64,000 nt of DNA from an uncultured Collinsella sp. (GTDB lineage: Bacteria; Actinomycetota; Coriobacteriia; Coriobacteriales; Coriobacteriaceae). The translations under genes were made by a program, and so were the position numbers. The DNA lies in NCBI GenBank assembly GCA_934647195.1, contig CAKUFD010000005.1, forward strand, positions 107,773 through 171,772, in the 5' to 3' direction. Shown here piece after piece: positions 10,895-19,208 of this stretch. Position 1 is the stretch's first letter. Each line of letters starts with the position of its first letter. Under the pieces are notes generated by a model. That model saw nothing but the letters and a program-made list of their open reading frames with translations, did no database searches and was not told where the DNA came from.

Positions 10895-11919
10895 ACAGTG
10901 TGTTGAGGCATGCGATGGCGGCAATCACTTCTGCTGTTCTGGCTATTCAAGTTGCGATTTCCATCCCGGGCGTTCCGCTTTCAGCGCTCGTGCTCTCTTT
11001 TATGGTGTACGGGTTTGCGGGATGGCTGTGGGAGTCGACGGTTTGCGCCATGCTCAACCATGGTTCGTTTGCCAACAGCGGGTTCTTGCTGGGACCATGC
11101 TGTCCCATTTACGGCGTGGGGGCGCTCGTCTGCTGGTTCGCGCTGCGCGGCATCGAGAGCGTGCCGGTGCAGTTTTTGGCGGCGGGCGCCCTTTGCTGCT
11201 GCGTTGAGTACCTTGTGGGCGTGATTCTTGAGGTCACGACCCATGCGCGTTTTTGGGATTATTCCGACATGCCGCTTAATTTTCAGGGACGTATATGTCT
11301 GTACGGCTTTTTGATGTTCGGCGCGGGCTGCGTGCTCATTTGCCGTGTTGCCGAGCCGGCGCTCTTGGGGCTGCTCGCGTCGATGCCCGTGTGGTTGGTG
11401 AGAATGCTTGCCGTGGCCGCGCTGGTGGTGATTGTGATTGATGCGGCGTCGTCGATGGCGAGCTTCCGGCGCCTGTCCGCCTCGCTGGAGGAGTTGCGCA
11501 GCGAGCTTGCCGACCGCATCAACGATTCGCTCAAAGACGCTTCGGACTCGCTGGTCGAGCGTATTCCGGAGACCGCCCTCGATTCTGCGCAGACGGCGCA
11601 TGTGCGTGGTCGCGCCATCAATGGTTGGCTGCTCGAGATTTCCGATGCGGTGATGGATTCTCTGCGCGAGAAGGTTGAGATGCCGGCGTTTATTGCCGAC
11701 GGCGCCCGTGGTTTGCGCCTGGCTGCACAGCGCCTTGCAGATGCGGCGCCTCGTCCGCGCCTGCCCAAACGTTCGGCGCGCAAGATTTCGATTTCCAAGC
11801 GTGACCTGCGCTTCTTCAATGCGTTTCCGCATTTGCGCATGATGAAGTATGAAGGCGTCATCAGGGCGACGAGGCTTAAAGCCCACGCCTACACCCTCTT
11901 CCGCCGCAAGGGGCTGTAG
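10891..11919 (+). CDS. CmpB-like putative ABC-transporter type IV membrane protein
   Basis: 342 residues. The N-terminal ~190 form about five or six membrane helices with the family motifs GWLWESTVCAM, NSGFLLGPCCPIYGVGA and FWDYSDMPLNFQGRICLYG, which I recognise as the PF06541 (putative ABC-transporter type IV, CmpB) family. The C-terminal ~150 residues are cytoplasmic, helical and strongly basic near the end. No ATPase partner is adjacent, and transport has not been shown for the family to my knowledge. Coupled to the HD-domain gene by a 4-base overlap. Confidence 0.8.
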   Translation: MNSVLRHAMAAITSAVLAIQVAISIPGVPLSALVLSFMVYGFAGWLWESTVCAMLNHGSFANSGFLLGPCCPIYGVGALVCWFALRGIESVPVQFLAAGALCCCVEYLVGVILEVTTHARFWDYSDMPLNFQGRICLYGFLMFGAGCVLICRVAEPALLGLLASMPVWLVRMLAVAALVVIVIDAASSMASFRRLSASLEELRSELADRINDSLKDASDSLVERIPETALDSAQTAHVRGRAINGWLLEISDAVMDSLREKVEMPAFIADGARGLRLAAQRLADAAPRPRLPKRSARKISISKRDLRFFNAFPHLRMMKYEGVIRATRLKAHAYTLFRRKGL

Positions 11920-11920
11920 C

Positions 11921-12003
11921 ACCGCATCTCGGCCCTCAATCGTCGGGCGCCGCACGCAAGGCGCGGTACCCTCCTCTTTCGAGCCGACCTGCGGCGCTAC
12001 AGC
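11921..12003 (+). repeat. Diverged ~80-bp intergenic repeat, distant copy
   Basis: Shares the pattern CACCGCA-CTCG-CCCTCAATCGTCG ... CCTCCTCTTTCG-G-CGACCTGCGGC with the clustered copies near 48.7 kb. It lies directly after the CmpB-like gene. A still weaker similarity (GGTCTTTCGGGCAACCTACG) continues to about 12110. Confidence 0.55.
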
Positions 12004-12182
12004 CCCTTGCGGGCGTTGGCGGGGGTGGCGGCGTGTTCCGCTTCGAGCCTTCGGGCATCGCCCCAAGGCGCATGGCCTGGTCTTTCGGGCAACCTACGGC
12101 GCTGCGACCCCTCACAGAAGTGTGGCTGCCCGCAAGGCCCATTTGTCACATAATGGATTGCATCGTTGTGCGCAGTTTTCCG

Positions 12183-12211
12183 TTGACGTTGACGCGTGGA
12201 CAGCGCATAAC
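12183..12211 (+). promoter_or_regulatory. Promoter of the osmoprotectant transporter operon
   Basis: TTGACG at 12183-12188 and CATAAC at 12206-12211, 17 bases apart. A second TTGACG directly follows the first. The predicted start is about 65 bases before the first gene. Confidence 0.5.
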
Positions 12212-12283
12212 ATTGCCGAATGACGCGAGCGCTCATTAACGCATGGATGGGCAGGGTAAACGCGAAAGGAGGGGTAAAGGACA

Positions 12284-12925
12284 TTGCAGGACGTTATCGC
12301 GTACTTTTCGACGCATGGTGCGGACTACATTCAGATGGTGCTCGAGCACCTGAATGTCAGCATCCTTTCGCTCGCGATGGCTATCCTCATCGCTGTGCCG
12401 CTCGGCATCGCCTGCAGCCGGTCCCCGTTGCTCGAGAAGGTCTCGGTCGGGGTCTCCGGCATCTTGCGCATCATTCCGAGTCTTGCCGTGCTTGTCGTTT
12501 GCGTGCCGATCTTGGGCACGGGGACGCTGCCCGCGGTCGTGGCGCTCACCGTGCTCGCTATTCCGCCCATCCTCATCAATACAGCCCTCGGCTTTCGCTC
12601 GGTGCCGGCTGATGTTTTGGAAGCAGCGCGCGGCATGGGGATGGACGAACGCTCGGTCTTCTTCAAAATCAAGGTTCCGTTGGCGTTTCCCGTGTCCTTT
12701 GCGGGCGTTCGCACAGCTGCTTCCGAGGTTGTGGCATCTGCGACGCTTGCCGCCTACATCGGCGCGGGTGGCCTGGGCCAGATTATCTTCACGGGCCTCG
12801 GTCTCATGCGAACCGATCTGCTTGTTATCGGCGGCGCCTCGGTCGCGGCTCTTTCCCTTTTAGTGGGTATGTTTCTCTCAGCAATCGACCGAAGGATGCG
12901 CCCGTACGAATTTGCCAAGCAATGA
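12284..12925 (+). CDS. Osmoprotectant ABC importer permease (OpuC/ProW type), first
   Basis: 213 residues, about six membrane helices, with the binding-protein-dependent permease loop EAARGMGMDERSVFFKIKVP and SEVVASATLAAYIGAGGLGQ typical of the ProW/OpuCB family. It would form half of the membrane channel with the permease at 14766. The start is a TTG at 12284 with AAAGGAGGGG at 12265-12274; no better in-frame start is present before the first helix. The order permease, binding protein, ATPase, permease makes a complete four-gene importer for glycine betaine, choline or a related compatible solute. Confidence 0.9.
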   Translation: MQDVIAYFSTHGADYIQMVLEHLNVSILSLAMAILIAVPLGIACSRSPLLEKVSVGVSGILRIIPSLAVLVVCVPILGTGTLPAVVALTVLAIPPILINTALGFRSVPADVLEAARGMGMDERSVFFKIKVPLAFPVSFAGVRTAASEVVASATLAAYIGAGGLGQIIFTGLGLMRTDLLVIGGASVAALSLLVGMFLSAIDRRMRPYEFAKQ

Positions 12926-12986
12926 TGGGCATTAACGCGCTATGTCAAATCGTCTCGATAAAGATCATTTAGAAAAGGAGATGCAC

Positions 12987-13922
12987 ATGTCTCAATCTAT
13001 CGATTCCGCCTCGCCGATGTCTGGCGGCCTTACGCGTCGTCAATTCGTCCGCATCCTCGCGGCGGCGGCTCTCGCTACGACCGTTCCCACTGCACTCACC
13101 GCTTGCGGCTCCAAGGGCGCTGCCGGCGCCATCACCGTAGGTTCCAAGGATTTCACCGAGGGCGAGATCATCTCCGAGATCTATGCTCTGGCGCTGGAGG
13201 ACGCCGGCTTTACCGTCAAGCGCTCGTTTGATATTGCGGGCTCCGTGATCGCCACGGCGCTCGAGAAGGGCGAGATCGACCTTTACCCCGAGTATACGGG
13301 CACGGCGCTTCTCACCGTTCTCAAGGCCGACATGGAGACCGACCCCCAGGCTGTCTACGAAACGGTCAAGAAGCAGTACAAGGAAAAGTGGGACCTGGTG
13401 TGGCTCGATATGGCAGACGCCGCCGATAGCCAGGCTCTGGTCATTACCACAAAGGCTGCGGAGCGGTATGGCATCAAGACCATCAGCGACCTGCAAGCTC
13501 ATGCCTCTGAGCTCCGCTTTGCCTCGCAGGGCGAGTTCGACGAGCGTTCGGACGGCCTGCCTGCCCTCGAGGCGGCCTACGGGGCCTTTGATTGGAAGGA
13601 ACATACGAGCTTCAACAATGGCCTCAAGTACGAGGTCCTCAGGAACGACGAGGCCGACGTTGCGCCCGTCTACACCACCGAGGGCCAGCTCGTGGACGAT
13701 GCGTTCACCCTGCTCGAGGACGATAAACACGTGTGGCCGCCCTACAACGTGGCGCCCGTGGTGCGTGGCGAGGTTCTCGAGGCCAATCCCGATATCGAGG
13801 ACGTTCTCAACGCTGTGAGCAAACAGCTCACCACGAAGGGCCTGACCGAACTCAACGCCAAGGTCGATATCGACAAACAGGATTTCGAGGACGTTGCTGC
13901 CGAGTATTTCGACAGCTTGTAG
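12987..13922 (+). CDS. opuCC: Osmoprotectant-binding lipoprotein
   Basis: 311-residue substrate-binding protein of the OpuAC/OpuCC family. It begins with a signal containing twin arginines (TRRQFVRILAAAALATT) and a lipobox LTAC, so it is probably a lipoprotein anchored outside the membrane, perhaps Tat-exported. The mature part has the family landmarks ITVGSKDFTEGEIISEIYA, LYPEYTGTALLTVL and the second-lobe ending VLNAVSKQLTTKGLTELNAKV. ATG at 12987 is preferred because AAAAGGAG ends just before an ATG at 12981; the longer frame from 12942 lacks a ribosome site. The ligand, betaine, choline or carnitine, is not resolved. Confidence 0.92.
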   Translation: MSQSIDSASPMSGGLTRRQFVRILAAAALATTVPTALTACGSKGAAGAITVGSKDFTEGEIISEIYALALEDAGFTVKRSFDIAGSVIATALEKGEIDLYPEYTGTALLTVLKADMETDPQAVYETVKKQYKEKWDLVWLDMADAADSQALVITTKAAERYGIKTISDLQAHASELRFASQGEFDERSDGLPALEAAYGAFDWKEHTSFNNGLKYEVLRNDEADVAPVYTTEGQLVDDAFTLLEDDKHVWPPYNVAPVVRGEVLEANPDIEDVLNAVSKQLTTKGLTELNAKVDIDKQDFEDVAAEYFDSL

Positions 13923-13983
13923 AAGCGAAAGATGCGAGCGCTGGGCGCCAACGGCCCGGTTGATTCTCTAGAGGGGTGCCGAT

Positions 13984-14766
13984 ATGACTGCGGCCGTCGA
14001 ATTCAAACATGTGAGCAAGCGCTTCGCGGGCATGTCGCACCCGGCGCTCGACGACGTGAGCCTGACCATCGACGAGGGCGAGCTCGTGTGCGTGCTCGGC
14101 ACCTCGGGCGGCGGCAAGACCACGCTCATCAAGCTCATCAACCGCCTGCACGACGCCGATTCCGGCCAGGTTCTCGTGGAGGGCAGGGATGTCGCCAAGG
14201 TCGACCCGGTGGAGCTCCGCCGGGGCATCGGCTACGTGATCCAGCAGATTGGCCTGTTCCCGCACATGCGCGTGGGGGATAACGTCGCTACCGTGCCGCG
14301 CATCCTCGGGTGGGACCGTCCGCGTATCGATACCCGCGTCGACGAGCTGCTGTTCCTCGTGGGTCTGGACCCCGACGAGTTCCGCGACCGCTGGCCCAGC
14401 CAGCTCTCGGGTGGCCAGCAGCAGCGTGTGGGCCTGGCGCGTGCCCTCGCCGCCGGGCCGCGCATCATGCTGCTCGACGAGCCTTTCGGCGCCCTCGACG
14501 CCATCACCCGAAACGAGCTGCAGGACGAGCTGCTGCGTATCCACCGCGGCTCGGGAAAGACGTTCGTCTTCGTAACGCACGACGTCGCCGAGGCGTTCAA
14601 GCTCGGCACCAAAGTGCTCATTATCGACCAGGGCCGCGTCCAGCAATACGACACTCCCGAGCACATTCGCGAACAGCCTGCTACGGAGTTCGTGCGTACA
14701 CTGCTGCGCTCCAGCGCGGGCGCCGGCGCGGCGTTTTGCTCTGTCGCCAGTGGAGACGGTGTCTGA
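13984..14766 (+). CDS. opuCA: Osmoprotectant ABC importer ATPase
   Basis: 260 residues with Walker A GTSGGGKTT (39-47), Q-loop IQQIGLFPH, signature LSGGQQQR near 141, Walker B IMLLDEPFGALD and switch His in FVTHDVAEAFKLG. It energises the importer formed with the flanking permeases. It lacks the C-terminal CBS pair of the ~380-residue OpuCA/ProV proteins that sense ionic strength, so regulation by that route is missing. Its stop codon overlaps the start of the next permease by one base (TGATG). Confidence 0.93.
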   Translation: MTAAVEFKHVSKRFAGMSHPALDDVSLTIDEGELVCVLGTSGGGKTTLIKLINRLHDADSGQVLVEGRDVAKVDPVELRRGIGYVIQQIGLFPHMRVGDNVATVPRILGWDRPRIDTRVDELLFLVGLDPDEFRDRWPSQLSGGQQQRVGLARALAAGPRIMLLDEPFGALDAITRNELQDELLRIHRGSGKTFVFVTHDVAEAFKLGTKVLIIDQGRVQQYDTPEHIREQPATEFVRTLLRSSAGAGAAFCSVASGDGV

Positions 14767-15401
14767 TGGGCGATTTTGTTGCATATTGGATAAGCCATCA
14801 AGATAAGTTCTTGGCGGCTCTCGGCGAGCATCTCGTCATCGTGGGGGTTGTGCTCGTATGGTCCCTTGCGGTGGCGGCGCTCATCACGCTCGCGATCAGG
14901 CGCTCGCGCCGTGTGGAGGGCGCGGTGCTCCAGGTCCTCGGCGCGCTCTACTCCGTTCCCAGTCTGGCTCTGTTCTCGCTGCTCATCCCCCTGACCGGCC
15001 TGGGCCTCACCTCGGCGACCATCGTCATGGTGGCGTATAACCAGTTTCTGCTCGTGCGCAATATCGTCGAGGGCCTCAACGGCGTGGACTCGGGCGTCGT
15101 TGAGGCGGCGACCGGCATGGGCATGAGCCCGATGCAAGTGCTGTTGCGCGTGGAGCTGCCCCTGGCCTTCCCGGTGATCATGGCGGGCATTCGTTTGGCC
15201 GTGATCAGCACCATCGGCATCGCCACCATCGCGGCGACCATCAACGCTGGTGGCCTGGGGACCATTCTCTTCAGTGGCTTGCGCACCATGAACGTCTACA
15301 AGATCGTGGACGGCACGATTTTGTGCGCGGCTGTGGCGCTCATCGCCGACGCCGTGCTCAAGGGCGTTGAGAATCTCGTTACCAAGAGGATGTCACAGTA
15401 G
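14766..15401 (+). CDS. Osmoprotectant ABC importer permease, second
   Basis: 211 residues with about six membrane helices and the permease signature EAATGMGMSPMQVLLRVELP followed by TIGIATIAATINAGGLG. It is a paralogue of the permease at 12284 and corresponds to the second membrane subunit of OpuC-type systems. The ATG at 14766 is reached by one-base overlap with the ATPase stop. A short hairpin and T run at 15458-15479 may end the operon. Confidence 0.92.
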   Translation: MGDFVAYWISHQDKFLAALGEHLVIVGVVLVWSLAVAALITLAIRRSRRVEGAVLQVLGALYSVPSLALFSLLIPLTGLGLTSATIVMVAYNQFLLVRNIVEGLNGVDSGVVEAATGMGMSPMQVLLRVELPLAFPVIMAGIRLAVISTIGIATIAATINAGGLGTILFSGLRTMNVYKIVDGTILCAAVALIADAVLKGVENLVTKRMSQ

Positions 15402-15457
15402 ACTGCGGCGCTTGCGTGCTTGTCGCATCTGATGGACGTGAGCCGGCGCAGCCCGCG

Positions 15458-15479
15458 GGGACGAAAAGGTCCCGTTTTC
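15458..15479 (+). terminator. Terminator-like hairpin after the osmoprotectant operon
   Basis: GGGAC-GAAAAG-GTCCC followed by GTTTTC. The stem is only 5 bp, so it is a modest candidate. Confidence 0.4.
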
Positions 15480-15523
15480 TCGATGCGTACTGTCTCCGAC
15501 GTGCCGTGCAATTCCCGTTCTGA

Positions 15524-15668
15524 CAACAAATTTCCTGATTTCAGTACCAGTATTACGTTTTGCTGAGTAGACCCCGTTTTTTCTAATAAAATCCCAGTTG
15601 ACGTAAGCCTAAAAGGGAGAGCTACTCGAACCTTTGCAATACTGCTACTGAAATCAGGAAGTTCGTTA
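15524..15668 (+). repeat. ~140-bp palindromic (MITE-like) element, left copy
   Basis: The left end TTCCTGATTTCAGTACCAG is inverted at the right end (CTACTGAAATCAGGAA), followed inward by ATTACG/GCAAT and, further in, GAGTAG / CTACTC. The element shares most of its sequence, in the same orientation, with 17866-18010 and would fold into a long hairpin. It contains no ORF of note and resembles a non-autonomous mobile element or large intergenic hairpin repeat. Confidence 0.85.
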
Positions 15669-15717
15669 GCAAAAAGGACTTAGGACAGGTTGCGCGACAC
15701 ACTGTAAGCGCCTTGCA

Positions 15718-15746
15718 TTGACTCGACGGCTGCTCGTGCGACAATA
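15718..15746 (+). promoter_or_regulatory. Promoter of the TetR gene
   Basis: TTGACT at 15718-15723 and ACAATA at 15741-15746 with 17-base spacing, about 30 bases before the start codon. Confidence 0.5.
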
Positions 15747-15777
15747 AGCACGATTTGCTGCCTGTTTTGGAGGGGCC

Positions 15778-16437
15778 ATGGCGCGTAATAAGTATCCCGA
15801 CCAGACGGTCGAAAAGATTCTTGATGTGGCGTTTGGCCTGTTTTGCTCCAAAGGTTACGACAATACGAGTATCTCCGATATTGTGGCCGGGCTTGATGGG
15901 CTTACCAAAGGCGCCATCTATCATCATTTTGATAGCAAAGAAGCCATTCTCGACGCCGCATTTGAGCGAGCGATGGCTCCGATTGCTCAGGCTCGCCGCG
16001 CCGTTCGCGAAGACCGTGGTTACAACGGGGCGCAAAAGTTGCGGGACATCGTTTCTCCCGAATCGGTTGTGCCGCAGGTTGAGCTTTGGCAACGCATGGG
16101 GCTTCTCAACGATCCCATCGCCAATGCGCGCATCCTCGCTACCGAGTATCGGGATTCCCTGGACGTTTCGGCGCGCTCTTTTTTGCAGCCGCTTATCGAG
16201 GAGGGCGTGGCCGACGGGTCGATTGTCTGTCCTCACCCGCGCGAGGCGGCGGAAGCGTTGAGTCTTCTTGCTAATCTCTGGCTGATTCCGCTATTCGATC
16301 AAGAAGCAACGCGCGACGATATGCTCGCCCGCGGCGATGTGCTGGTTGATATGGCATCTGCGCTCGGTATCGATTTGGGCCGAAATAACGTACACGCAAC
16401 CATCGAGGCCGTTGCCGACATTTTGCACCGAAAATAG
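15778..16437 (+). CDS. TetR-family transcriptional regulator
   Basis: 219 residues. The N-terminal helix-turn-helix is typical: ILDVAFGLFCSKGYDNTSIS, then GLTKGAIYHHFDSKEAIL. The C-terminal ~150 residues form the ligand and dimer domain and are not assignable to a known inducer. It lies just upstream of an MFS exporter whose promoter carries two short palindromes, its probable operators. GGAGGGG at 15769-15775 supports the ATG at 15778. The gene pair is enclosed by two copies of a ~140-bp palindromic element. Confidence 0.92.
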   Translation: MARNKYPDQTVEKILDVAFGLFCSKGYDNTSISDIVAGLDGLTKGAIYHHFDSKEAILDAAFERAMAPIAQARRAVREDRGYNGAQKLRDIVSPESVVPQVELWQRMGLLNDPIANARILATEYRDSLDVSARSFLQPLIEEGVADGSIVCPHPREAAEALSLLANLWLIPLFDQEATRDDMLARGDVLVDMASALGIDLGRNNVHATIEAVADILHRK

Positions 16438-16508
16438 AGGCTGACCTGCATTTTCTTGTGTTAACTCGTGCTTTTGAAAAGTGCGGGGTATGAGCTCTTT
16501 CAAATATA

Positions 16509-16555
16509 CATACCGATGGTATCTAACTTTGATATATTACATACCAACGGTATGT
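16509..16555 (+). promoter_or_regulatory. Double TetR operator over the MFS promoter
   Basis: CATACCGATGGTATC (16509-16523) and ACATACCAACGGTATGT (16539-16555) are near-identical palindromes with CATACC/GGTATG half sites, 30 bases centre to centre. TTGATA at 16529-16534 lies between them, so binding would block the promoter. The TetR protein encoded upstream is the obvious candidate binder (inference). Confidence 0.7.
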
Positions 16556-16579
16556 ATATTTGAAATGAGGGTGGGTCGG

Positions 16580-17830
16580 ATGCGCGGCTGGAAGATCAAA
16601 GAGTATTCGCACTTCGGAATGCTGCTGGTTGTGCAGGCGCTTGCGCTTATTTCCGAGGGCATATTGCGCTTTGCTCTGCCACTTTATCTGTTGAATGTCA
16701 GCGGTTCTCCGAGCCTTTATGGCGTGGTGACGGCAGTGGCCTTTGTGCCGTCTGTTTTGCTTATGCCCTTCGGCGGAGTTGTTGCCGATCGGGTGGATAT
16801 GCGGCGCATCCTCGCGATTGCCGGTTTGGTTCTCATATTGTGTGGCGTCTGTTACCTTTTCTTATTTACAACTCGTCTGCTGTTGGTAACGGTGCTTTCC
16901 CTCATTGCGCTCTATGCCGTGCATGCACTGTATGCTCCGATGTTCCAAGCCCAGATTCCCCGCATGTTGGATGCGGCTCATGTCAAGCAAGGGGTCTCGC
17001 TTGTGAACCAAGTGAGCACGGCGAGCAATGTCGTTGGGCCTGTGGTGGCGGGCGTTTTAATGGGATGGATGGGCATCGCGCCGCTTGTTTGTTTTGGAAT
17101 GGCTTGTCTCGCTGCGGTGGTGGCGTTCGCATGCGTGTGCTCTTCTTCAATGAGATTTCCTACTGCTTCGGCGGATGCGCGCGCGGGCGACTCTGCGATA
17201 GCGGGAAGAGGGGGCCTTTTTCGAGATATGCGCACGGGCATTCTCTTCCTGCGTGATGAGAAGTCACTGCTCCTTTCCATTGTCTTTGCATGCCTGGTCA
17301 ATGCTGTACTTGCCGGGGCCAATGTGATACTTCCCTATGTGATTACCGAACAGCTTGCATGGAATGCGGCTGCTGTGGGCTCGGCTGAGGCGGTAGGTGC
17401 CGTAGGCGCTTTAGCGGGCAGTGCATTTGTGGGTCTTGCGCCCGGATTTTGTACGATGAGGCGATTCTCCGCTTTTGTCGCATTGCTTGGTTTTGGCCCC
17501 CTGATTTCGGTGGCAGGGACGTTTTTTGGCTTCAACGCTGCGGTTCAGTTTCTTTGCTTGACTGTAGGGGTGTCATGGATTCTTTTTTGGGGAAGCGTGG
17601 CCACGGTGGTGTTGGTGAGCGATATCCAGCTTCATTGCGGGAGTGACATGGTTGGACGTGTGCTGGCGTTGTTCTTTGCTGCGGCTACCTGCGCTTCTCC
17701 TATCGGCCAAGCAGCGTGCGGCGTCGCGATTGACATGTGCGGCGCGGCGGCCCTGCTTGTGTTTATGGCGACGGCGATGGGGCTTTTTGCCGTTTTGATG
17801 GCCTTGCTTTCCAGACGCTATGCGGATTAA
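16580..17830 (+). CDS. MFS transporter, drug-exporter type
   Basis: 416 residues with about twelve membrane helices. The loop after helix 2 reads FGGVVADRVDMRRIL, the MFS motif A (G-x3-D-R-x-G/D-R-R). The overall type resembles the macrolide-efflux/enterobactin-exporter-like group, but substrate cannot be set. The ATG at 16580 is preferred, with GAGGGTGGG upstream; longer in-frame starts would run through the operators. Probably repressed by the TetR protein encoded upstream. Some codons and the T-rich start look less GC-biased than neighbours, which fits an acquired cassette. Confidence 0.88.
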   Translation: MRGWKIKEYSHFGMLLVVQALALISEGILRFALPLYLLNVSGSPSLYGVVTAVAFVPSVLLMPFGGVVADRVDMRRILAIAGLVLILCGVCYLFLFTTRLLLVTVLSLIALYAVHALYAPMFQAQIPRMLDAAHVKQGVSLVNQVSTASNVVGPVVAGVLMGWMGIAPLVCFGMACLAAVVAFACVCSSSMRFPTASADARAGDSAIAGRGGLFRDMRTGILFLRDEKSLLLSIVFACLVNAVLAGANVILPYVITEQLAWNAAAVGSAEAVGAVGALAGSAFVGLAPGFCTMRRFSAFVALLGFGPLISVAGTFFGFNAAVQFLCLTVGVSWILFWGSVATVVLVSDIQLHCGSDMVGRVLALFFAAATCASPIGQAACGVAIDMCGAAALLVFMATAMGLFAVLMALLSRRYAD

Positions 17831-18225
17831 TGGCAAGGATATTTGCCATAGAGGCGGCTGTTTGATAGAAACTTCCCGATTTCAGTACCAGTATTGCGTT
17901 TTGCCGAGTAGACGGCGGTTTTCTTTAATAAAACCCCAGTTGGCGCGAGCTTAAAGGAGCCGGCTACTCGCGCAGTTGCAATACTGCTACTGAAATCAGG
18001 AAGTTCGTTGCGTGATGGGGCATAAAGAGCAACGTGGGCGGTGAAATAGGACCCGGAAAAGCCGTGCTTGCCGTTTGCGCACCGCCCACGACGGGGCGCA
18101 GGGCCTTTCGATACGCGCCGCCGACCGCCCATTCGCCCCGGGCGCTTGACGTTTGACCTGCCGCGCTGCTTTGTTGTGCCTTCTTTTCCGCTATGCTGGG
18201 AAAAACGTGCGGAATGGAGCCTGGT
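17831..18225. other. Intergenic region with second palindromic element
   Basis: 395 bases. It holds a small hairpin after the MFS stop (TGGCAA/TTGCCA), the right ~140-bp element and an 11-bp inverted repeat CGTGGGCGGTG (18033-18043 with 18080-18090). No gene or strong promoter is seen. Confidence 0.65.
17866..18010 (+). repeat. ~140-bp palindromic (MITE-like) element, right copy
   Basis: Direct-orientation copy of 15524-15668 with the same terminal inverted repeat (ACTTCCCGATTTCAGTACC / CTACTGAAATCAGGAAGTT) and internal GAGTAG / CTACTC pair. The middle has diverged while the ends are conserved. The two copies flank the tetR-MFS pair. Confidence 0.85.
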
Positions 18226-19083
18226 ATGATCAAACTGTTCGCTTGCGACCTGGACGGTACGCTGCTCAATCTCTTTCATACTACCGACGATAAAATCCTT
18301 GCAGCGATTCGCGAGATCATCGATGCGGGCGCGCACGTTGCCGCAGCTACGGGACGCACGAGCGTGTGGTACACCGACGGTGGTTTCGAGCCCGGAACCA
18401 TTGAGGCGATTTGCGCCAACGGTTCTATCATTCGCGGACGCGACGGCGAGGTCCTTAAGTCCTACATCGTGGACCCGGCGTTTTTGGAAGAGCTTATTCC
18501 AGCTTTTCCTGGCATCTGCTTTGACTGCGTGACGAGCGATTCGATTCTTTCGAGCAACACGCGCGAGGTGCGCGAAGCGGGTTTTGTGACCGACAGCCCC
18601 TGGCGCCGCATTCTCATGCGCGGCATGCGCGCAAAAGCTTCCTTTTTGGCGCACCATCGCTACGAGGTGCCACTCGCCGAGATCTTGCAGCACGATGTCT
18701 GCAAGGTGAACTGCCGCGTGCCCGATCCCGGTATGGAGCGCGAACTTCACGCGTTTTTGGCCGAGCACGCCGACACCGTGGTCAACGCCCCGTTTAATCC
18801 GGCGATGTTCGAGATAACCGACCGCGCCTGCAATAAGGGCGCGAGCGTGGCTTGGCTTGCTAACTATCTGGGCTTCTCTGAAGACGAGGTGGCAGTCTAT
18901 GGAGACGGCGGCAACGACATCGTCATGCTCGATCGCTTTGAGCACGCCTATGCTACGAGCAATGGTTCGGATGCTGCCAAGCGCGCGGCTGGCAACGTCA
19001 TTGGTAACTGCGCGGCCCATGCTGTGCCGCGCCATATGGTTGTCATGCTTCGTAACGAGCGCAACCGTACCGTGATTTCCTAG
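18226..19083 (+). CDS. Cof-type HAD-IIB hydrolase
   Basis: 285 residues with the Cof/YidA-family layout: motif I FACDLDGTLLN (Asp8, Asp10), motif II AAATGRT, a cap domain, Lys of motif III in CNKGASVAWLANYLG and motif IV YGDGGNDIVMLDR. These proteins dephosphorylate sugar phosphates, cofactors or other small metabolites in the cytoplasm; the substrate is not predictable. The ATG at 18226 starts just before the first motif and has GGAG about 9 bases upstream. Confidence 0.92.
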   Translation: MIKLFACDLDGTLLNLFHTTDDKILAAIREIIDAGAHVAAATGRTSVWYTDGGFEPGTIEAICANGSIIRGRDGEVLKSYIVDPAFLEELIPAFPGICFDCVTSDSILSSNTREVREAGFVTDSPWRRILMRGMRAKASFLAHHRYEVPLAEILQHDVCKVNCRVPDPGMERELHAFLAEHADTVVNAPFNPAMFEITDRACNKGASVAWLANYLGFSEDEVAVYGDGGNDIVMLDRFEHAYATSNGSDAAKRAAGNVIGNCAAHAVPRHMVVMLRNERNRTVIS

Positions 19084-19116
19084 CGGCGGGGAAGCGGCGG
19101 GCGCACTGGGCAACGA

Positions 19117-19145
19117 CGCGCCAAACCTGTCGACTTTGTGGCGCG
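19117..19145 (-). repeat. Dispersed palindromic repeat, short variant copy 4
   Basis: CGCGCCA-AACCTGTCGACTTT-TGGCGCG type palindrome with the same AACCTGTCGACTTT core as the 34-bp family but lacking the ATAAA part. It follows the Cof hydrolase stop codon. Confidence 0.65.
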
Positions 19146-19162
19146 TGGAATAAAATGCACAC

Positions 19163-19192
19163 AGTGTGAAATAATACTCGGAGTGTGAAATA
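19163..19192 (+). promoter_or_regulatory. Direct repeats upstream of the second TetR gene
   Basis: AGTGTGAAATA occurs at 19163-19173 and again at 19182-19192, 19 bases apart, shortly before the start codon. Such spacing (about two helical turns) fits a regulator binding site, possibly for the TetR protein itself. Confidence 0.4.
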
Positions 19193-19208
19193 GCACCCGA
19201 GGAGGCCT

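Larger units (their letters stand above)
11920..12283. other. Intergenic region with decayed repeat and promoter
   Basis: 364 bases. The first part (about 11921-12120) contains one or two diverged copies of the ~80-bp repeat also seen at 48681-48950, and the right end holds the promoter of the osmoprotectant transporter operon. No gene is evident. Confidence 0.6.
15402..15777. other. Intergenic region with terminator, palindromic element and promoter
   Basis: 376 bases holding, in order, a terminator-like hairpin, the first ~140-bp palindromic element and the promoter of the TetR gene. No coding region is evident. Confidence 0.7.

Noticed and set aside
15622-16236. Minus-strand frame reading out of the ~140-bp element into tetR (ending ...NFLISVAVLQ)
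   Set aside because: The same peptide appears from the second copy of the element, so it is merely the translation of the repeat.
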